The translations under genes were made by a program, and so were the position numbers. A DNA stretch of 64,000 bases from Arthrobacter russicus (GTDB lineage: Bacteria; Actinomycetota; Actinomycetes; Actinomycetales; Micrococcaceae), in contig NZ_JAVDQF010000001.1 of assembly GCF_031454135.1 (NCBI RefSeq), positions 3,038,001 to 3,102,000 of the forward strand, in the 5' to 3' direction. Under the pieces are notes generated by a model, which did not search any database, was not told the DNA's origin, and saw nothing but the letters and a program-made list of their open reading frames with translations. Positions 41,157 to 49,096 of this stretch are shown in pieces. The first letter of the stretch is position 1; each line of letters begins with the position of its first letter.

Positions 41157-41510
41157 CTATGCAAGGTGTTCGATCACCAATTCCACGCGAGGGATGCCAG
41201 GTGCGCCGCCGCGGACATCCACGGTTAGGTGCTTGTCGTCATCGTCAGGTAGCAGCCCGTAAAGGATGAGCCCGTCAATGATCGGCTTGATGGTGGGGGA
41301 GAAGTTCAAGGCGTCGGAGCGGTTCGCCCTGGCCCGGTGCACGGTTGCAGAAATGTGGGCACGTTGCAGCCTGGGAAGATTCGCCTTGATCGCCTGGACT
41401 TTGGCCATGGTCTTCCATGATTCACCGATCCGATACCTGGCCATGTGGTGGCGGCGGTCGTTCGAATTCAGCCACTCATCAGCCTGGGGGATGCTCAGGG
41501 TCAGCTGCAT
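41157..41510 (-). CDS. RusA-like Holliday junction resolvase
   Basis: A 117-residue protein from ATG 41510 behind GGTGGAGG. PTIKPIIDGLILYGLLPDDD followed by DKHLTVDVRGG is the RusA signature with the clustered Asp residues that bind metal. The N-terminal NSNDRRHHMARYR is also typical. It resolves branched recombination intermediates before packaging. Confidence 0.85.
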   Translation of the reverse strand: MQLTLSIPQADEWLNSNDRRHHMARYRIGESWKTMAKVQAIKANLPRLQRAHISATVHRARANRSDALNFSPTIKPIIDGLILYGLLPDDDDKHLTVDVRGGAPGIPRVELVIEHLA

Positions 41511-41770
41511 GCCTCCACCTCCCCACGAGCGATCTCCCGGTCTTCGTCTACGATTTCTAAAGCAGCAAGGAAAGCCTCGTACTGTGTGGCGTAGTCGGCG
41601 TAGCAGGGATGCTTTTCGTTCTCCCAATTGATCCGCCAGCGACCGTCAGTACCTTTCCAAACCTGCATCCGAGAATCAGCGCTAGGTGCCCCGCTGCGGC
41701 CCAGAAACTGGGACGGTGTTTGGTCCCAGTCGAGGGGTTCGAGGCTCTCAGAAGGGTGCTTCTGTCTCAC
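41501..41770 (-). CDS. Hypothetical protein between ssb and rusA
   Basis: An 89-residue protein with GTG start at 41770 behind GGGGAGG, inside the end of ssb (23-base overlap). The C-terminal part (MQVWKGTDGRWRINWENEKH) is a compact aromatic domain seen in short actinophage proteins. A shorter start at ATG 41668 is possible. Confidence 0.55.
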   Translation of the reverse strand: MRQKHPSESLEPLDWDQTPSQFLGRSGAPSADSRMQVWKGTDGRWRINWENEKHPCYADYATQYEAFLAALEIVDEDREIARGEVEACS

Positions 41771-42173
41771 TAGGGGCACCTCCCCAGTTCTGCTGTTGGG
41801 TCGGTTGCGCCCATGCGTCTTGTGCTCGTGGCGACGGTTGGGCTTGTTCCTTTGCTGGGATAATCCGAATGGCCGGGTCAAGAATGACAAGTGTTTGGCG
41901 GTCTTGACCGTCACGGTCGGTCCAGGTTTCGGTCTTTGACCGGCCGGCGACCTGGACCCGGGCGCCTTTGAGCAACCCGGCGTTTCCCCAATGCTCAGCC
42001 TCCAGCCCGAAAGCTTTCACTTTCCACCACGTGGTCCCGTCGTTGACCCACTCGTTGCCTTGCTTTTTGCGATGATTCTCGGGGAGTGACAGTTCCAGGA
42101 TGGCCATCCCGGATTGGGTGTATTTCAGGGTTGGGTCTGCTGAGAGCCAGCCCTCCACTTTCACATCAGCCAT
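41748..42173 (-). CDS. ssb: Single-stranded DNA-binding protein
   Basis: A 141-residue SSB with an N-terminal OB fold (VKVEGWLSADPTLKYTQSGM; then ELSLPENHRKKQGNEWV) and a Gln/Pro-rich tail ending SETEAPF. The tip is EAPF rather than the usual acidic DDxPF, so binding to host partners may be weaker. Phage replication and recombination protein. Confidence 0.9.
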   Translation of the reverse strand: MADVKVEGWLSADPTLKYTQSGMAILELSLPENHRKKQGNEWVNDGTTWWKVKAFGLEAEHWGNAGLLKGARVQVAGRSKTETWTDRDGQDRQTLVILDPAIRIIPAKEQAQPSPRAQDAWAQPTQQQNWGGAPSETEAPF

Positions 42174-42194
42174 GTTTCGTTCCTTCCATTTTGA

Positions 42195-43466
42195 TCAAGC
42201 TTTTTCCCTGTGAAGGTCCCGTACTTGTCCGTAGTAAGGTGCCCATGCCATCGGCAGGATGGCAGTTTTTCCGTGCCTGTTTTTTTCGATGTTGAATTCG
42301 ATCTCGCCTGGCCGGTCGTCGGCCCTGTGGAGCAAGATGATGTTGTCTGCATGGGCTTCAATACCTCCTGATTCGCGCAGGTCAGACATGGTCGGACGCT
42401 TATCGGTGCGCATTGTTGAACCGCGTCCGACCTGGGCTAAAGCCAGCACGTGGACATCGAACTCTCGGGCCAAGAGTTTGCAGTCTTCCGCCAGACGGTT
42501 CACCTGACGTTCCCGGGTGTCGTTGCGCTCATCAGCGGGTCGGAGGATCTGCAAATAGTCGATGATGACTAGCCGGGGATGGAACTTGCGCGACCAGGAA
42601 CGAACAGTGGATCGCACCTGCGCCATTGATAACCGGGAACGGTTGTCAACCATGAGTTTCCACTCCTGAGACGCTGCCGCAAGTTCCGCGAGGCGTGCCC
42701 AATCACTGTCCGTCAATTCGTGCCGGCCAAACCGTCCAAGCTCGATACGCCGGGCCGCCGCCGCCATACGTCCCACAGCTTCCGTCCTGGACATTTCCAG
42801 ACTGAAATAGCCAACACCATGTTGGGCGGCGGCCACAGCAGCACACCCGGCAATGACTGTCTTACCTACCGCTGGCCGTGCGCCAACAATGGTCAACTGG
42901 CCGGGCTTCCAACCACCGTTGAACGCATCATCCAGATCAGCCCACCCAGTCGGGACACCAGGGGTGATTTCCTTACCCCATTCGTCCATGGCCTCCAGCA
43001 AAGCTTCGTGAAAACTTGCTCCGCCACCGGTGGCTTCCCTGGCCAGCGAGGCATCCAGACTGGAACGGGCGTCCTCCAAGGCGGCGCCAACTGATTCAAC
43101 GTCAGCGTTTGCGGAGATCTGCTCAAGCCTGGCCCCAACCTCGGCAACCCGTCGCAACCTGGCGAGACCAACGACAATTTGCGCATGTCTCGCAGCCGCC
43201 GCCGTAGTGAATACCAGACCGTGCAGATGCGAGGCGTAGTCCGGTTTGAGCCCACGAACACCCGCGGTGAAGATCCGCTGTCCCAGCGTCACCGGGTCGA
43301 TTGGTTCATTGGCCCGATCCATGTCGGTGATCATCTGCCAAATCTCCTGATGGATCGGGGAGTAGAAGTCCTCTGCCGTGACCGTCAGGTCGCGGACGAT
43401 TCGCTGATCACTGATGCAAGCACCCAGCAGCAGCTTTTCTGCCTCCAGATCGTGACGGGGGCTCAT
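42195..43466 (-). CDS. dnaB: Replicative DNA helicase (DnaB-like)
   Basis: A 423-residue helicase. The N-terminal DnaB domain (LEAEKLLLGACISDQRIVRD) precedes the RecA-like motor: Walker A IVGARPAVGKTVIAG, Walker B PRLVIIDYLQIL, and DLRESGGIEAHADNIILL near the end (motif H3/H4 region). It unwinds DNA at the phage replication fork. It overlaps the initiator gene by 4 bases. Confidence 0.93.
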   Translation of the reverse strand: MSPRHDLEAEKLLLGACISDQRIVRDLTVTAEDFYSPIHQEIWQMITDMDRANEPIDPVTLGQRIFTAGVRGLKPDYASHLHGLVFTTAAAARHAQIVVGLARLRRVAEVGARLEQISANADVESVGAALEDARSSLDASLAREATGGGASFHEALLEAMDEWGKEITPGVPTGWADLDDAFNGGWKPGQLTIVGARPAVGKTVIAGCAAVAAAQHGVGYFSLEMSRTEAVGRMAAAARRIELGRFGRHELTDSDWARLAELAAASQEWKLMVDNRSRLSMAQVRSTVRSWSRKFHPRLVIIDYLQILRPADERNDTRERQVNRLAEDCKLLAREFDVHVLALAQVGRGSTMRTDKRPTMSDLRESGGIEAHADNIILLHRADDRPGEIEFNIEKNRHGKTAILPMAWAPYYGQVRDLHREKA

Positions 43467-44425
43467 GAAGCCACCCCGAAGCGTTTCCTGGCTTCGGATT
43501 CGCGCTCAGCCAGATGCGCAGCACGTTGCTCCTGAGCCCAGCCCAGATAGTCCTCATCGCGAAGGTCCTCTGGCGGGGTTGGGAGCTGCCACAAGTCCCG
43601 GCCAAGAATCGCATCAGGATCGAAAGCGTCTTTCGCTTCCCGGCGGGGCTGGTCCCTCGTTGCCTGGGCTTTGAGCTGCTCGAACTTTTCACGCAGCTTC
43701 GACATGGACCGGATGTTCGCCCGCCAAAACTCGTTGTCCGTTGCCCAGTTGATCAACCATGCCACCTGCTCGACGGTGTAACCGTCCCGGTCCAGAAGGA
43801 ACCGAGCAGCATCGGTGTTCTTCAAGTTCCTCGTCGGAGGTTTGAAACCATTTGCCTGGACTCGCTCATCGAGCAAGTCCAGGAGCTTCCGGATCTCCGG
43901 CCTGGAGGCCAGCAAATCCTCGATCGCCGACGAAGTATCTTTAGATACTTCTATATGGGTTGGGTTGGGTGTCCGTACGCTACGCGTTACTAACGCGTTT
44001 GTAACACCATTACCTTGCTTCTCCCGATGCCGGGCAACACGCTCTCGATTGGCCTTCCTTTCCGCGTAAACATGGGCTTTCGTGTCGTTCCAGTCCGGCC
44101 AATCCTTGAAGAAGACCCCGTCGCAATCTCCCCATTCGAGGCCCGAAATTACCTCGAACTCATGTGCCCCGTGTGTGCCCCGTGTGTGGGTGGTGTGTGG
44201 AGATTCGACGATTTTCGCGGTTATCCACAACCCCGATTCGATCAGTTTCAGGGCATCCCGCTTCTGTGCCCCGAGTGCCCCGAGCATCGACTTTGGCATG
44301 AACCCGTCAGTGAGATTCCCCATCGCCCAGGACCCGGCGCGCACCCACAAACCCAGTGCAGCGTTGCCAGCTGCGATAGCCTTGGGATGGAAGGCAAACT
44401 TGTCATCCACTTTGAACCAACTCAC
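43463..44425 (-). CDS. Phage replication initiator / helicase loader (DnaD-like)
   Basis: A 320-residue protein. GTG 44425 gives the usual start VSWFKVDDKFAFHPKAIAAG of actinophage replication proteins; upstream codons are less phage-like. The N-terminal winged helix is followed by a basic helix (ERKANRERVARHREKQGN) and a C-terminal helical region (AWLINWATDNEFWRANIRSM) resembling DnaD/DnaB2 domains. It is placed directly before dnaB. Confidence 0.78.
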   Translation of the reverse strand: MSWFKVDDKFAFHPKAIAAGNAALGLWVRAGSWAMGNLTDGFMPKSMLGALGAQKRDALKLIESGLWITAKIVESPHTTHTRGTHGAHEFEVISGLEWGDCDGVFFKDWPDWNDTKAHVYAERKANRERVARHREKQGNGVTNALVTRSVRTPNPTHIEVSKDTSSAIEDLLASRPEIRKLLDLLDERVQANGFKPPTRNLKNTDAARFLLDRDGYTVEQVAWLINWATDNEFWRANIRSMSKLREKFEQLKAQATRDQPRREAKDAFDPDAILGRDLWQLPTPPEDLRDEDYLGWAQEQRAAHLAERESEARKRFGVAS

Positions 44426-44495
44426 GGGAGCCTTTCCGCCATGTTCACTGGCTGATTCTGGGTCCACATCGAAATGGATATGGAATTGAGGGGCT

Positions 44496-44675
44496 ATGTC
44501 TTTTATTCAAATGAGCATCCAGCTACAGCCCGGACACACAACATTTGGTGAGCTACGACGCTTCATGGAGGCCGTAAGTCGGGCCGGAGTTGTCGAAGAC
44601 GGAGATGTTATTTTCCAGTCCGAGGACGATTCTCTGAACAGCCTTATCGAGGTATCAGTCAATACGGAGAGGTAG
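44496..44675 (+). CDS. Small acidic protein, opposite strand
   Basis: A 59-residue protein from ATG 44496 behind GAGGGG (MSFIQMSIQLQPGHTTFGEL). MEAVSRAGVVEDGDVIFQSE follows. It points rightward against all neighbours and overlaps the next leftward gene by 21 bases tail to tail. Function unknown. Confidence 0.55.
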   Translation: MSFIQMSIQLQPGHTTFGELRRFMEAVSRAGVVEDGDVIFQSEDDSLNSLIEVSVNTER

Positions 44676-44834
44676 TTTCTCCCTAACATCACCCCACACG
44701 GCCCGCACGCGACCGCCGAGCCCATACCAGATGAATGCATGCCGGCCTCCGTGTCCCTGCCTGCGATTACAGGGGTAGTTCTTGCTACGGCACTCGCACA
44801 TTCGCTGCGGCCGCTTCGCGGGTATCGTGATCAT
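44655..44834 (-). CDS. Small Cys/Arg-rich protein
   Basis: A 59-residue protein from ATG 44834 behind GGGAGGAAG (MITIPAKRPQRMCECRSKNY). CECRSKNYPCNRRQGHGGRH could bind zinc. A longer start at 44879 lacks a ribosome-binding site. Confidence 0.6.
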   Translation of the reverse strand: MITIPAKRPQRMCECRSKNYPCNRRQGHGGRHAFIWYGLGGRVRAVWGDVREKLPLRID

Positions 44835-44910
44835 CGCTTCCTCCCAAAGGGTGCGTTGATGGGAGGGTTTCCGCTTCATTGCTGCGAAAGCCCTTGAAAG
44901 TGTGGGGTGG

Positions 44911-45168
44911 CTAGGGTTCGACTCGAATGAGCGTCACAGGAACGCTGGAGACGACAAGGTACAAGATCGTGCCGTAGTTTTTAGAAGATTCCGCGAATGT
45001 GTATCGGTCTAAAGTCCCGGTAATTGAGCCCCAGGGGATGTTCGCCGGGTTGTCACCTTCGGTGCCGATGAAACCGGTAGCTGTGATTTGCTTTCCGAGG
45101 TCGCTACCGGTCAGGCGGAGCGGATTCAGCCCGTGACCGTGACGCGACAGTCGGGTATGCTTGGGCAT
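44911..45168 (-). CDS. Hypothetical phage protein, first gene of replication operon
   Basis: An 85-residue protein from ATG 45168 behind GGAGGTG (MPKHTRLSRHGHGLNPLRLT). The middle (GKQITATGFIGTEGDNPAN) and hydrophobic end look like a small beta barrel. It is the first gene after the strong leftward promoter at 45251-45279. Confidence 0.62.
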   Translation of the reverse strand: MPKHTRLSRHGHGLNPLRLTGSDLGKQITATGFIGTEGDNPANIPWGSITGTLDRYTFAESSKNYGTILYLVVSSVPVTLIRVEP

Positions 45169-45187
45169 GACACCTCCGTGTGTTGCA

Positions 45188-45279
45188 GGCGGGGCCATTA
45201 CTTACTTGGCGGTAGGGTGGCCCCGCCAACTCTTTAACTTTGACCTTCTGATTATCAGAGAATGGAATACTGCTGTCAA
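45188..45279 (-). promoter_or_regulatory. Strong leftward promoter with leader hairpin
   Basis: TTGACA (45279-45274) and GATAAT (45256-45251) lie 17 bases apart on the minus strand, the best promoter in the prophage. The predicted leader (about 75 bases to ATG 45168) contains a 10-bp stem, GGCGGGGCCA (45188-45197) with 45218-45227. The stem could act in attenuation or antitermination. It should drive the initiator-dnaB-ssb-rusA genes. Confidence 0.7.
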
Positions 45280-45305
45280 GCTGTAGTTTTGGCGATCAGT
45301 GCCGA

Positions 45306-45357
45306 CAATCGTATAGAATCGAATGCAATCGAGCAGGGTCGAATCTAATCGATCGAA
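45306..45357. repeat. Cluster of AATCGA repeats, possible origin or operator
   Basis: AATCGT (45306), AATCGAAT (45317), AATCGA (45327), GTCGAAT (45339) and AATCGATCGAA (45347) lie within 52 bases, just upstream of the strong leftward promoter, followed by TTTTCCACA (from about 45370), one mismatch from a DnaA box. This fits iterons of a replication origin or an array of regulator sites next to the replication genes. Confidence 0.5.
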
Positions 45358-45395
45358 CCCTCGCCATTTTCCACAGGATAAGCACAGATTTTTAG

Positions 45396-45635
45396 CTAGG
45401 CGGACTTTGCGATGTGATAGATGTGCGCCATGCTCATCCCGGTCATTTCAGCGATAGCTGCACGGGGAATGCCCGCTTTGAAAGCTTCCCGGATCAGGTC
45501 GTCCCGCTCGTGGATCGCTTTGTCCCGGAGCTTCCGGTTCTTCTCAAGGGCGCGCAACAGCCGCCGCTTCTCCTGCTCAGACACATCCACGCCTCTCATT
45601 AAAGCTGTATTCCTGTATTCCTGTATATCTGACAT
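45396..45635 (-). CDS. Small HTH protein
   Basis: A 79-residue basic protein (MSDIQEYRNTALMRGVDVSE). The C-terminal segment RAAIAEMTGMSMAHIYHIAK is a helix-turn-helix preceded by a charged helix (ERDDLIREAFKAGI). It may bind the repeat cluster just downstream of its gene; inferred from position only. Confidence 0.68.
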   Translation of the reverse strand: MSDIQEYRNTALMRGVDVSEQEKRRLLRALEKNRKLRDKAIHERDDLIREAFKAGIPRAAIAEMTGMSMAHIYHIAKSA

Positions 45636-45639
45636 CTAC

Positions 45640-45831
45640 CTATTTGTTCGGCGTCACGCCGGTATCGGGATCACGCTCGCCGCGGGCGTAGGCGATTTCG
45701 AACGCGGCCCGGCTTGCTTGAGCCTCCAAGATCAGGCGGGCATAGTCTGGGCCAGCGGGGTGGCACAGGCACGCTTTGTTGCCGCAGTTGTATGGCGTCC
45801 GGCAGCGTGCACAGCACCGCAGGTCACTCAT
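45640..45831 (-). CDS. Small Cys-rich protein
   Basis: A 63-residue protein from ATG 45831 (MSDLRCCARCRTPYNCGNKA). CCARC and CLCHP give a likely zinc site typical of short actinophage proteins. It overlaps the upstream gene by 8 bases. Confidence 0.6.
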   Translation of the reverse strand: MSDLRCCARCRTPYNCGNKACLCHPAGPDYARLILEAQASRAAFEIAYARGERDPDTGVTPNK

Positions 45832-46036
45832 CGGCGCCATCCCAGTTGTGTGGTCGCATCGTCCGGTAAGTGGCTTCCGCGTAGGTTCCGGACTCTCTGG
45901 CCTCATTGTCCACGGCGAGCATCCGCCAACCACCCTGCTTGGGCGACTTGTCTAAGCACTGCCAGATCCCGGCCCGGTCCGTGAGCCGGACGTTCAAACC
46001 ATGCCGGGGCTTGATGTTTTCCAGGACCTTGCTCAC
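45824..46036 (-). CDS. Hypothetical phage protein
   Basis: A 70-residue protein starting at GTG 46036 (GTGA overlap with the stop of the broken HNH gene). KPRHGLNVRLTDRAGIWQCL; no family recognised. Confidence 0.55.
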   Translation of the reverse strand: MSKVLENIKPRHGLNVRLTDRAGIWQCLDKSPKQGGWRMLAVDNEARESGTYAEATYRTMRPHNWDGADE

Positions 46037-46420
46037 GTTGTGGTCTCCTTTCCGCTTGGGGGGATGGCGTAGGCGATTTTGGTTCCGCGGCTGCTGAGTA
46101 TCCAGCGGTCGCCGTCGCTGTCCTCAATAGGGTCAGAGTCCGGGTGTTGACCGATTCCGAGGCGGAAGCCCCGACCGGCAGCCTCGACGGGGTGGGATTC
46201 GATTTCTCCGTGGCATTGGGTGGTGCCTGTGCCGTGGACCAGGACCAGGTTTCCGGGGGAGTTGATCCAGTCCTGTTTGGACCTCGCCCATGCCGCGTGC
46301 TCTGCGATGCTGGAGTGAATACCAACCCGATTGCACATCCACGTATCCGCCGCACCATTGGCAGTGAAAGTTATCGCGTAGGCAGACGAGTTGGCGGGTT
46401 TTAGTAGTGGGGCCGGTCAT
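46033..46420 (-). pseudogene. HNH endonuclease, broken by a frameshift
   Basis: From ATG 46420 the frame encodes KTRQLVCLRDNFHCQWCGG and YSLQHRRARGMG, the first half of an HNH nuclease. Its second half (NSPGNLVLVHGTGTTQCHGE, then IESHPVEAAGRGF) is in another frame ending at 46033. The frames join in the middle of the domain if one base (46285) is removed. H, N and H of the motif are all present once joined. Pseudogene, sequencing error or programmed shift cannot be told apart here; no slippery run is present. Confidence 0.72.
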
Positions 46421-46782
46421 GCGTCCCTCCCATGGGATGCGTAGAGTTGTGAGGCTGCGCGGTCGTTGGCGACTTCAGAGCGGCCCGCGTCGGCTTTTGC
46501 TCTGAACCACGCCAGCCGGGACCTGATGCTCTCCGCCCGGGCGTTGGTGATCAGCCGGGCCGTAAGAGCGGCTGAAACCTGCTCGTCAGCGTCTGCGATT
46601 GCTTCGGCCAGTCCGAGGCTGATTTTCGGGTCATGGAACTTGGCAGTGGTCAGGGCTTTTGACCGTAGCCGGCGGTAGGTGGCTTCTGCCTCCGCCGCCT
46701 CACGGTTTACCTGCTCTTGTTCGCGCAGTTGTTTGTCCCAGTCGATGAGATGCAGGTTCAAATCATGAAGTGCGCCGCTCAT
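46417..46782 (-). CDS. Hypothetical helical protein
   Basis: A 121-residue Ala-rich, charged, almost wholly helical protein (MSGALHDLNLHLIDWDKQLR). NREAAEAEATYRRLRSKALT suggests a coiled coil. It is located between the annealing-protein genes and the HNH gene and overlaps both neighbours by 4 bases, so a recombination accessory role is possible. Confidence 0.62.
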   Translation of the reverse strand: MSGALHDLNLHLIDWDKQLREQEQVNREAAEAEATYRRLRSKALTTAKFHDPKISLGLAEAIADADEQVSAALTARLITNARAESIRSRLAWFRAKADAGRSEVANDRAASQLYASHGRDA

Positions 46783-47330
46783 GGTGCGTCCCCGATCATG
46801 GGGAGGCTTCCTCCCAGATCAATCCCGGCAAGTTCGCCGTCGCGCCACGCCTCAATCACCCTTTCCTGTCCGCCTTTTTCGTATCGGACGGTGAAAGACT
46901 TTGGGGCACCGGACGGAACATACTCGATGCCCACGACGGGCTCATCGTCGGCGGTGATGTAGCTAGTGCCCGCCAGTTTGAAGTCCCTCACGATTTCGGC
47001 CTCTGCGGAGACGCACAGGCGTTGTTCCTGCCACGCCTCGGTGGCCGGGTGGTACACGGTTTCGACCAGATCCGGGCGGTGGGTCCGTGCCCAGTCCAGC
47101 AAAGCCGGAGCGTCAATCTTGTTCTTCGGTGACGGCTCATTCAAGGTGAACGTGGCCACTTTCTCCCCGCCGGGGATGCGGACGGCGAAGCTCTTAGAAT
47201 CGGTGCTCTCGAACAGCTCCAGTAGCGAGGCTTGGACATTCTTCCGTTCGTCATCAGTGAGCGACTTAGCCAGGTCCGCGATGGTCTTCATCAACAAAAA
47301 GCGAAGATTCTGCGCCTTCGTGTCGGTCAT
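46779..47330 (-). CDS. Hypothetical protein of recombination region
   Basis: A 183-residue protein (MTDTKAQNLRFLLMKTIADL) with a helical N-terminus and a beta-rich C-terminus. TFTLNEPSPKNKIDAPALLD and VETVYHPATEAWQEQRLC recall proteins encoded beside annealing proteins in actinophages; I do not know its role. It overlaps the Erf-like gene by ATGA. Confidence 0.6.
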   Translation of the reverse strand: MTDTKAQNLRFLLMKTIADLAKSLTDDERKNVQASLLELFESTDSKSFAVRIPGGEKVATFTLNEPSPKNKIDAPALLDWARTHRPDLVETVYHPATEAWQEQRLCVSAEAEIVRDFKLAGTSYITADDEPVVGIEYVPSGAPKSFTVRYEKGGQERVIEAWRDGELAGIDLGGSLPMIGDAP

Positions 47331-47869
47331 TGCACTACTCCTTCGAGGGGTTCTTGTGTGCCGTCATCATTGGCGGTCGCTGCGTTCTGAATCAGGTCGA
47401 GCAGGCCTGGGGGAGTGCCGTGGTTTTTCGCCTCAGCCCAGGCTTTGCGGAGCGCATCCACATCGCCACGGGAAAGCTTGATGAGGCTGGTAACCCGTTC
47501 CTCACTCCACGGGGCGGGTTGCTGCCGGTTGCGTACTTCCTCACTCGAGGCGATGCCGTGTTTCGTGTCGGCGGCCAAGGCGGCGACGATAGCCCGGCCC
47601 CACGCGGCTGTTTCCGCGTTCTGGAGCTCTGAATCGCGGGTGAAAGGCGTTGGCCCTGGAATGGGCTCCCACGCCGTACCTATGCCGGGGCGTTCATCAT
47701 CGGGTGTCCTGTACGCTGCCGCGGTGAAGGCAAGGAAAGTGCGCCCGCCGACTTCAAGCACCTCGTACTTGACCTGCTGGAGTGATCCTTCCGGGTGTTT
47801 GGTGCGGAAATCGACAATCCGGGTAGCCACATCGATGTAATCAAGGGGGCCTTTGAAGTCTTTGGGCAT
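47327..47869 (-). CDS. Erf-like single-strand annealing protein
   Basis: A 180-residue protein. YIDVATRIVDFRTKHPEGSL, FLAFTAAAYRTPDDER and especially SELQNAETAAWGRAIVAALA follow the pattern of Erf-type annealing proteins, in which a late conserved helix has the form xxETxAxGRAL. It would anneal complementary strands in phage recombination, working with SSB and RusA. The assignment rests on motif layout. Confidence 0.65.
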   Translation of the reverse strand: MPKDFKGPLDYIDVATRIVDFRTKHPEGSLQQVKYEVLEVGGRTFLAFTAAAYRTPDDERPGIGTAWEPIPGPTPFTRDSELQNAETAAWGRAIVAALAADTKHGIASSEEVRNRQQPAPWSEERVTSLIKLSRGDVDALRKAWAEAKNHGTPPGLLDLIQNAATANDDGTQEPLEGVVQ

Positions 47870-48003
47870 TACTCGCCCTTCCTGTAGGCGTCGGACGCGT
47901 CTTCGACACGGGTTTGCATCGCATCCGCTTGCGCATCGAAATCCACATCGTCGATGGACTGTTGGCCGACGATCTGCTCAAAAACCTGGTCCACGGTGCT
48001 CAT
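47869..48003 (-). CDS. 44-residue acidic protein
   Basis: ATG 48003 starts MSTVDQVFEQIVGQQSIDDV, ending DASDAYRKGE one base into the next gene. It overlaps the upstream small gene by ATGA. Acidic and helical; possibly a DNA mimic or partner of the annealing protein, but that is speculation. Confidence 0.55.
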   Translation of the reverse strand: MSTVDQVFEQIVGQQSIDDVDFDAQADAMQTRVEDASDAYRKGE

Positions 48004-48113
48004 CGGGTCAGCACCGCCCCTGGAGCGGCAGCCGTCATGGGCGGCAAAATAAGAAAGACCGCCACACCCACGGTGTAGACGGCCTGACGGACAATGATCT
48101 GGACAGCGCTCAT
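48000..48113 (-). CDS. 37-residue membrane peptide
   Basis: ATG 48113 opens a 37-codon frame (MSAVQIIVRQAVYTVGVAVF) with a single membrane helix, overlapping both neighbours by ATGA. Confidence 0.5.
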   Translation of the reverse strand: MSAVQIIVRQAVYTVGVAVFLILPPMTAAAPGAVLTR

Positions 48114-48394
48114 ACGCCACGGTCCAGGAAGTCACGAAGCTGCTGCTTACCAGCCGCCGTGCGGGCCTGCTCCACGGCGTCGAAAATCGTTGGCCAGGTC
48201 CGCCGGAAGAGGCCCTGATGGTAGGCGTCCACATTGGCATAGGCATCGATGAGCGCCCGATGCCCGGAACCGGGTGCGCGCCCATACTCCCGATCACCCA
48301 GGACGTACAAGGCCCATTGGGCTGCGTCAGCCTCCGTCGTGGTCGTATCGATCGTCGGGTGATGAGAGAAAAACGGTTCATAATAGGGAGTCAC
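48110..48394 (-). CDS. Hypothetical phage protein
   Basis: A 94-residue protein from GTG 48394 behind GAGGAGG (VTPYYEPFFSHHPTIDTTTT). RALIDAYANVDAYHQGLFRR and later helices; no family recognised. It diverges from the membrane protein gene at 48436. Confidence 0.6.
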   Translation of the reverse strand: MTPYYEPFFSHHPTIDTTTTEADAAQWALYVLGDREYGRAPGSGHRALIDAYANVDAYHQGLFRRTWPTIFDAVEQARTAAGKQQLRDFLDRGV

Positions 48395-48435
48395 GGAAAC
48401 CTCCTCAGATTCTTGGTGACTTACGAGAGGAAAAG

Positions 48436-48915
48436 ATGGATTGGCTGATCACGGCCCTCGCGGCCATTGCGGCGACCGCCTCAGCGGTGGCTGCTTGGAC
48501 TTCAGCTCTAACGTCTCGGCGTGCTGCGAAAGCCTCTCAAGCGGCCCTTACAGCTTTGGTTGAGGTTGGTGTCGAAGAAGCTGAAACGGGTTGGCTAAAA
48601 GGTGTGTTGAACAACAACGGGCCTGCTGTCGCGGCCGGAGTGACGTTCATCCCGATCAACGAGTTCGAGAATCACGGCGCTATGTTCTTTCCCGTGCTGC
48701 AAGTGGGTCAGTCCGTGAGGTTCGAAGTCGCCTCGCCATTCGGGCAGGTCTCATCAGTCCACCTGATTTGGACAGACGGCAGGGGTGAACTTGAGAAGCG
48801 GATTTTTGATCGCGACTCGACGGATTGGCCACCCAAAAACCTCAGGACCCTTTATGTTGAGGAACTCGCTCGAGAAGAGCTGAACGGGCAGAAGCCGAAG
48901 CGTCGTCCTCTTTAA
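48436..48915 (+). CDS. Membrane-anchored protein, opposite strand
   Basis: A 159-residue protein from ATG 48436 behind GAGAGGAAAA. One N-terminal membrane helix (WLITALAAIAATASAVAAWT) is followed by a soluble beta-rich domain (NNNGPAVAAGVTFIPINEFE). It points against the surrounding early genes and overlaps the next gene's end by 74 bases, as expected for a cargo gene expressed in the lysogen, for instance one altering infection by other phages. This is inference. Confidence 0.6.
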   Translation: MDWLITALAAIAATASAVAAWTSALTSRRAAKASQAALTALVEVGVEEAETGWLKGVLNNNGPAVAAGVTFIPINEFENHGAMFFPVLQVGQSVRFEVASPFGQVSSVHLIWTDGRGELEKRIFDRDSTDWPPKNLRTLYVEELAREELNGQKPKRRPL

Positions 48916-49096
48916 TTGAGAACCGATAGAAATGCTCCTCCCCGGGAGGCAAAAGAATATAGCTAACTGTCATCGGCTTCGTACTGTAATCTAGTCTCGT
49001 GTTGTACCCCTGTCGGAGATACGCGATCACATCGCCATATGGGTGAATTGTCGGATTTTTGCGTCCCATTGTTTTTCGTTTTCTAAACCAAGCCAT
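48842..49096 (-). CDS. Hypothetical phage protein
   Basis: An 84-residue basic protein from ATG 49096 behind GGAGGAGG (MAWFRKRKTMGRKNPTIHPY). YSTKPMTVSYILLPPGEEHF; no family recognised. It converges with and overlaps the rightward gene at 48436-48915. Confidence 0.58.
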   Translation of the reverse strand: MAWFRKRKTMGRKNPTIHPYGDVIAYLRQGYNTRLDYSTKPMTVSYILLPPGEEHFYRFSIKEDDASASARSALLERVPQHKGS

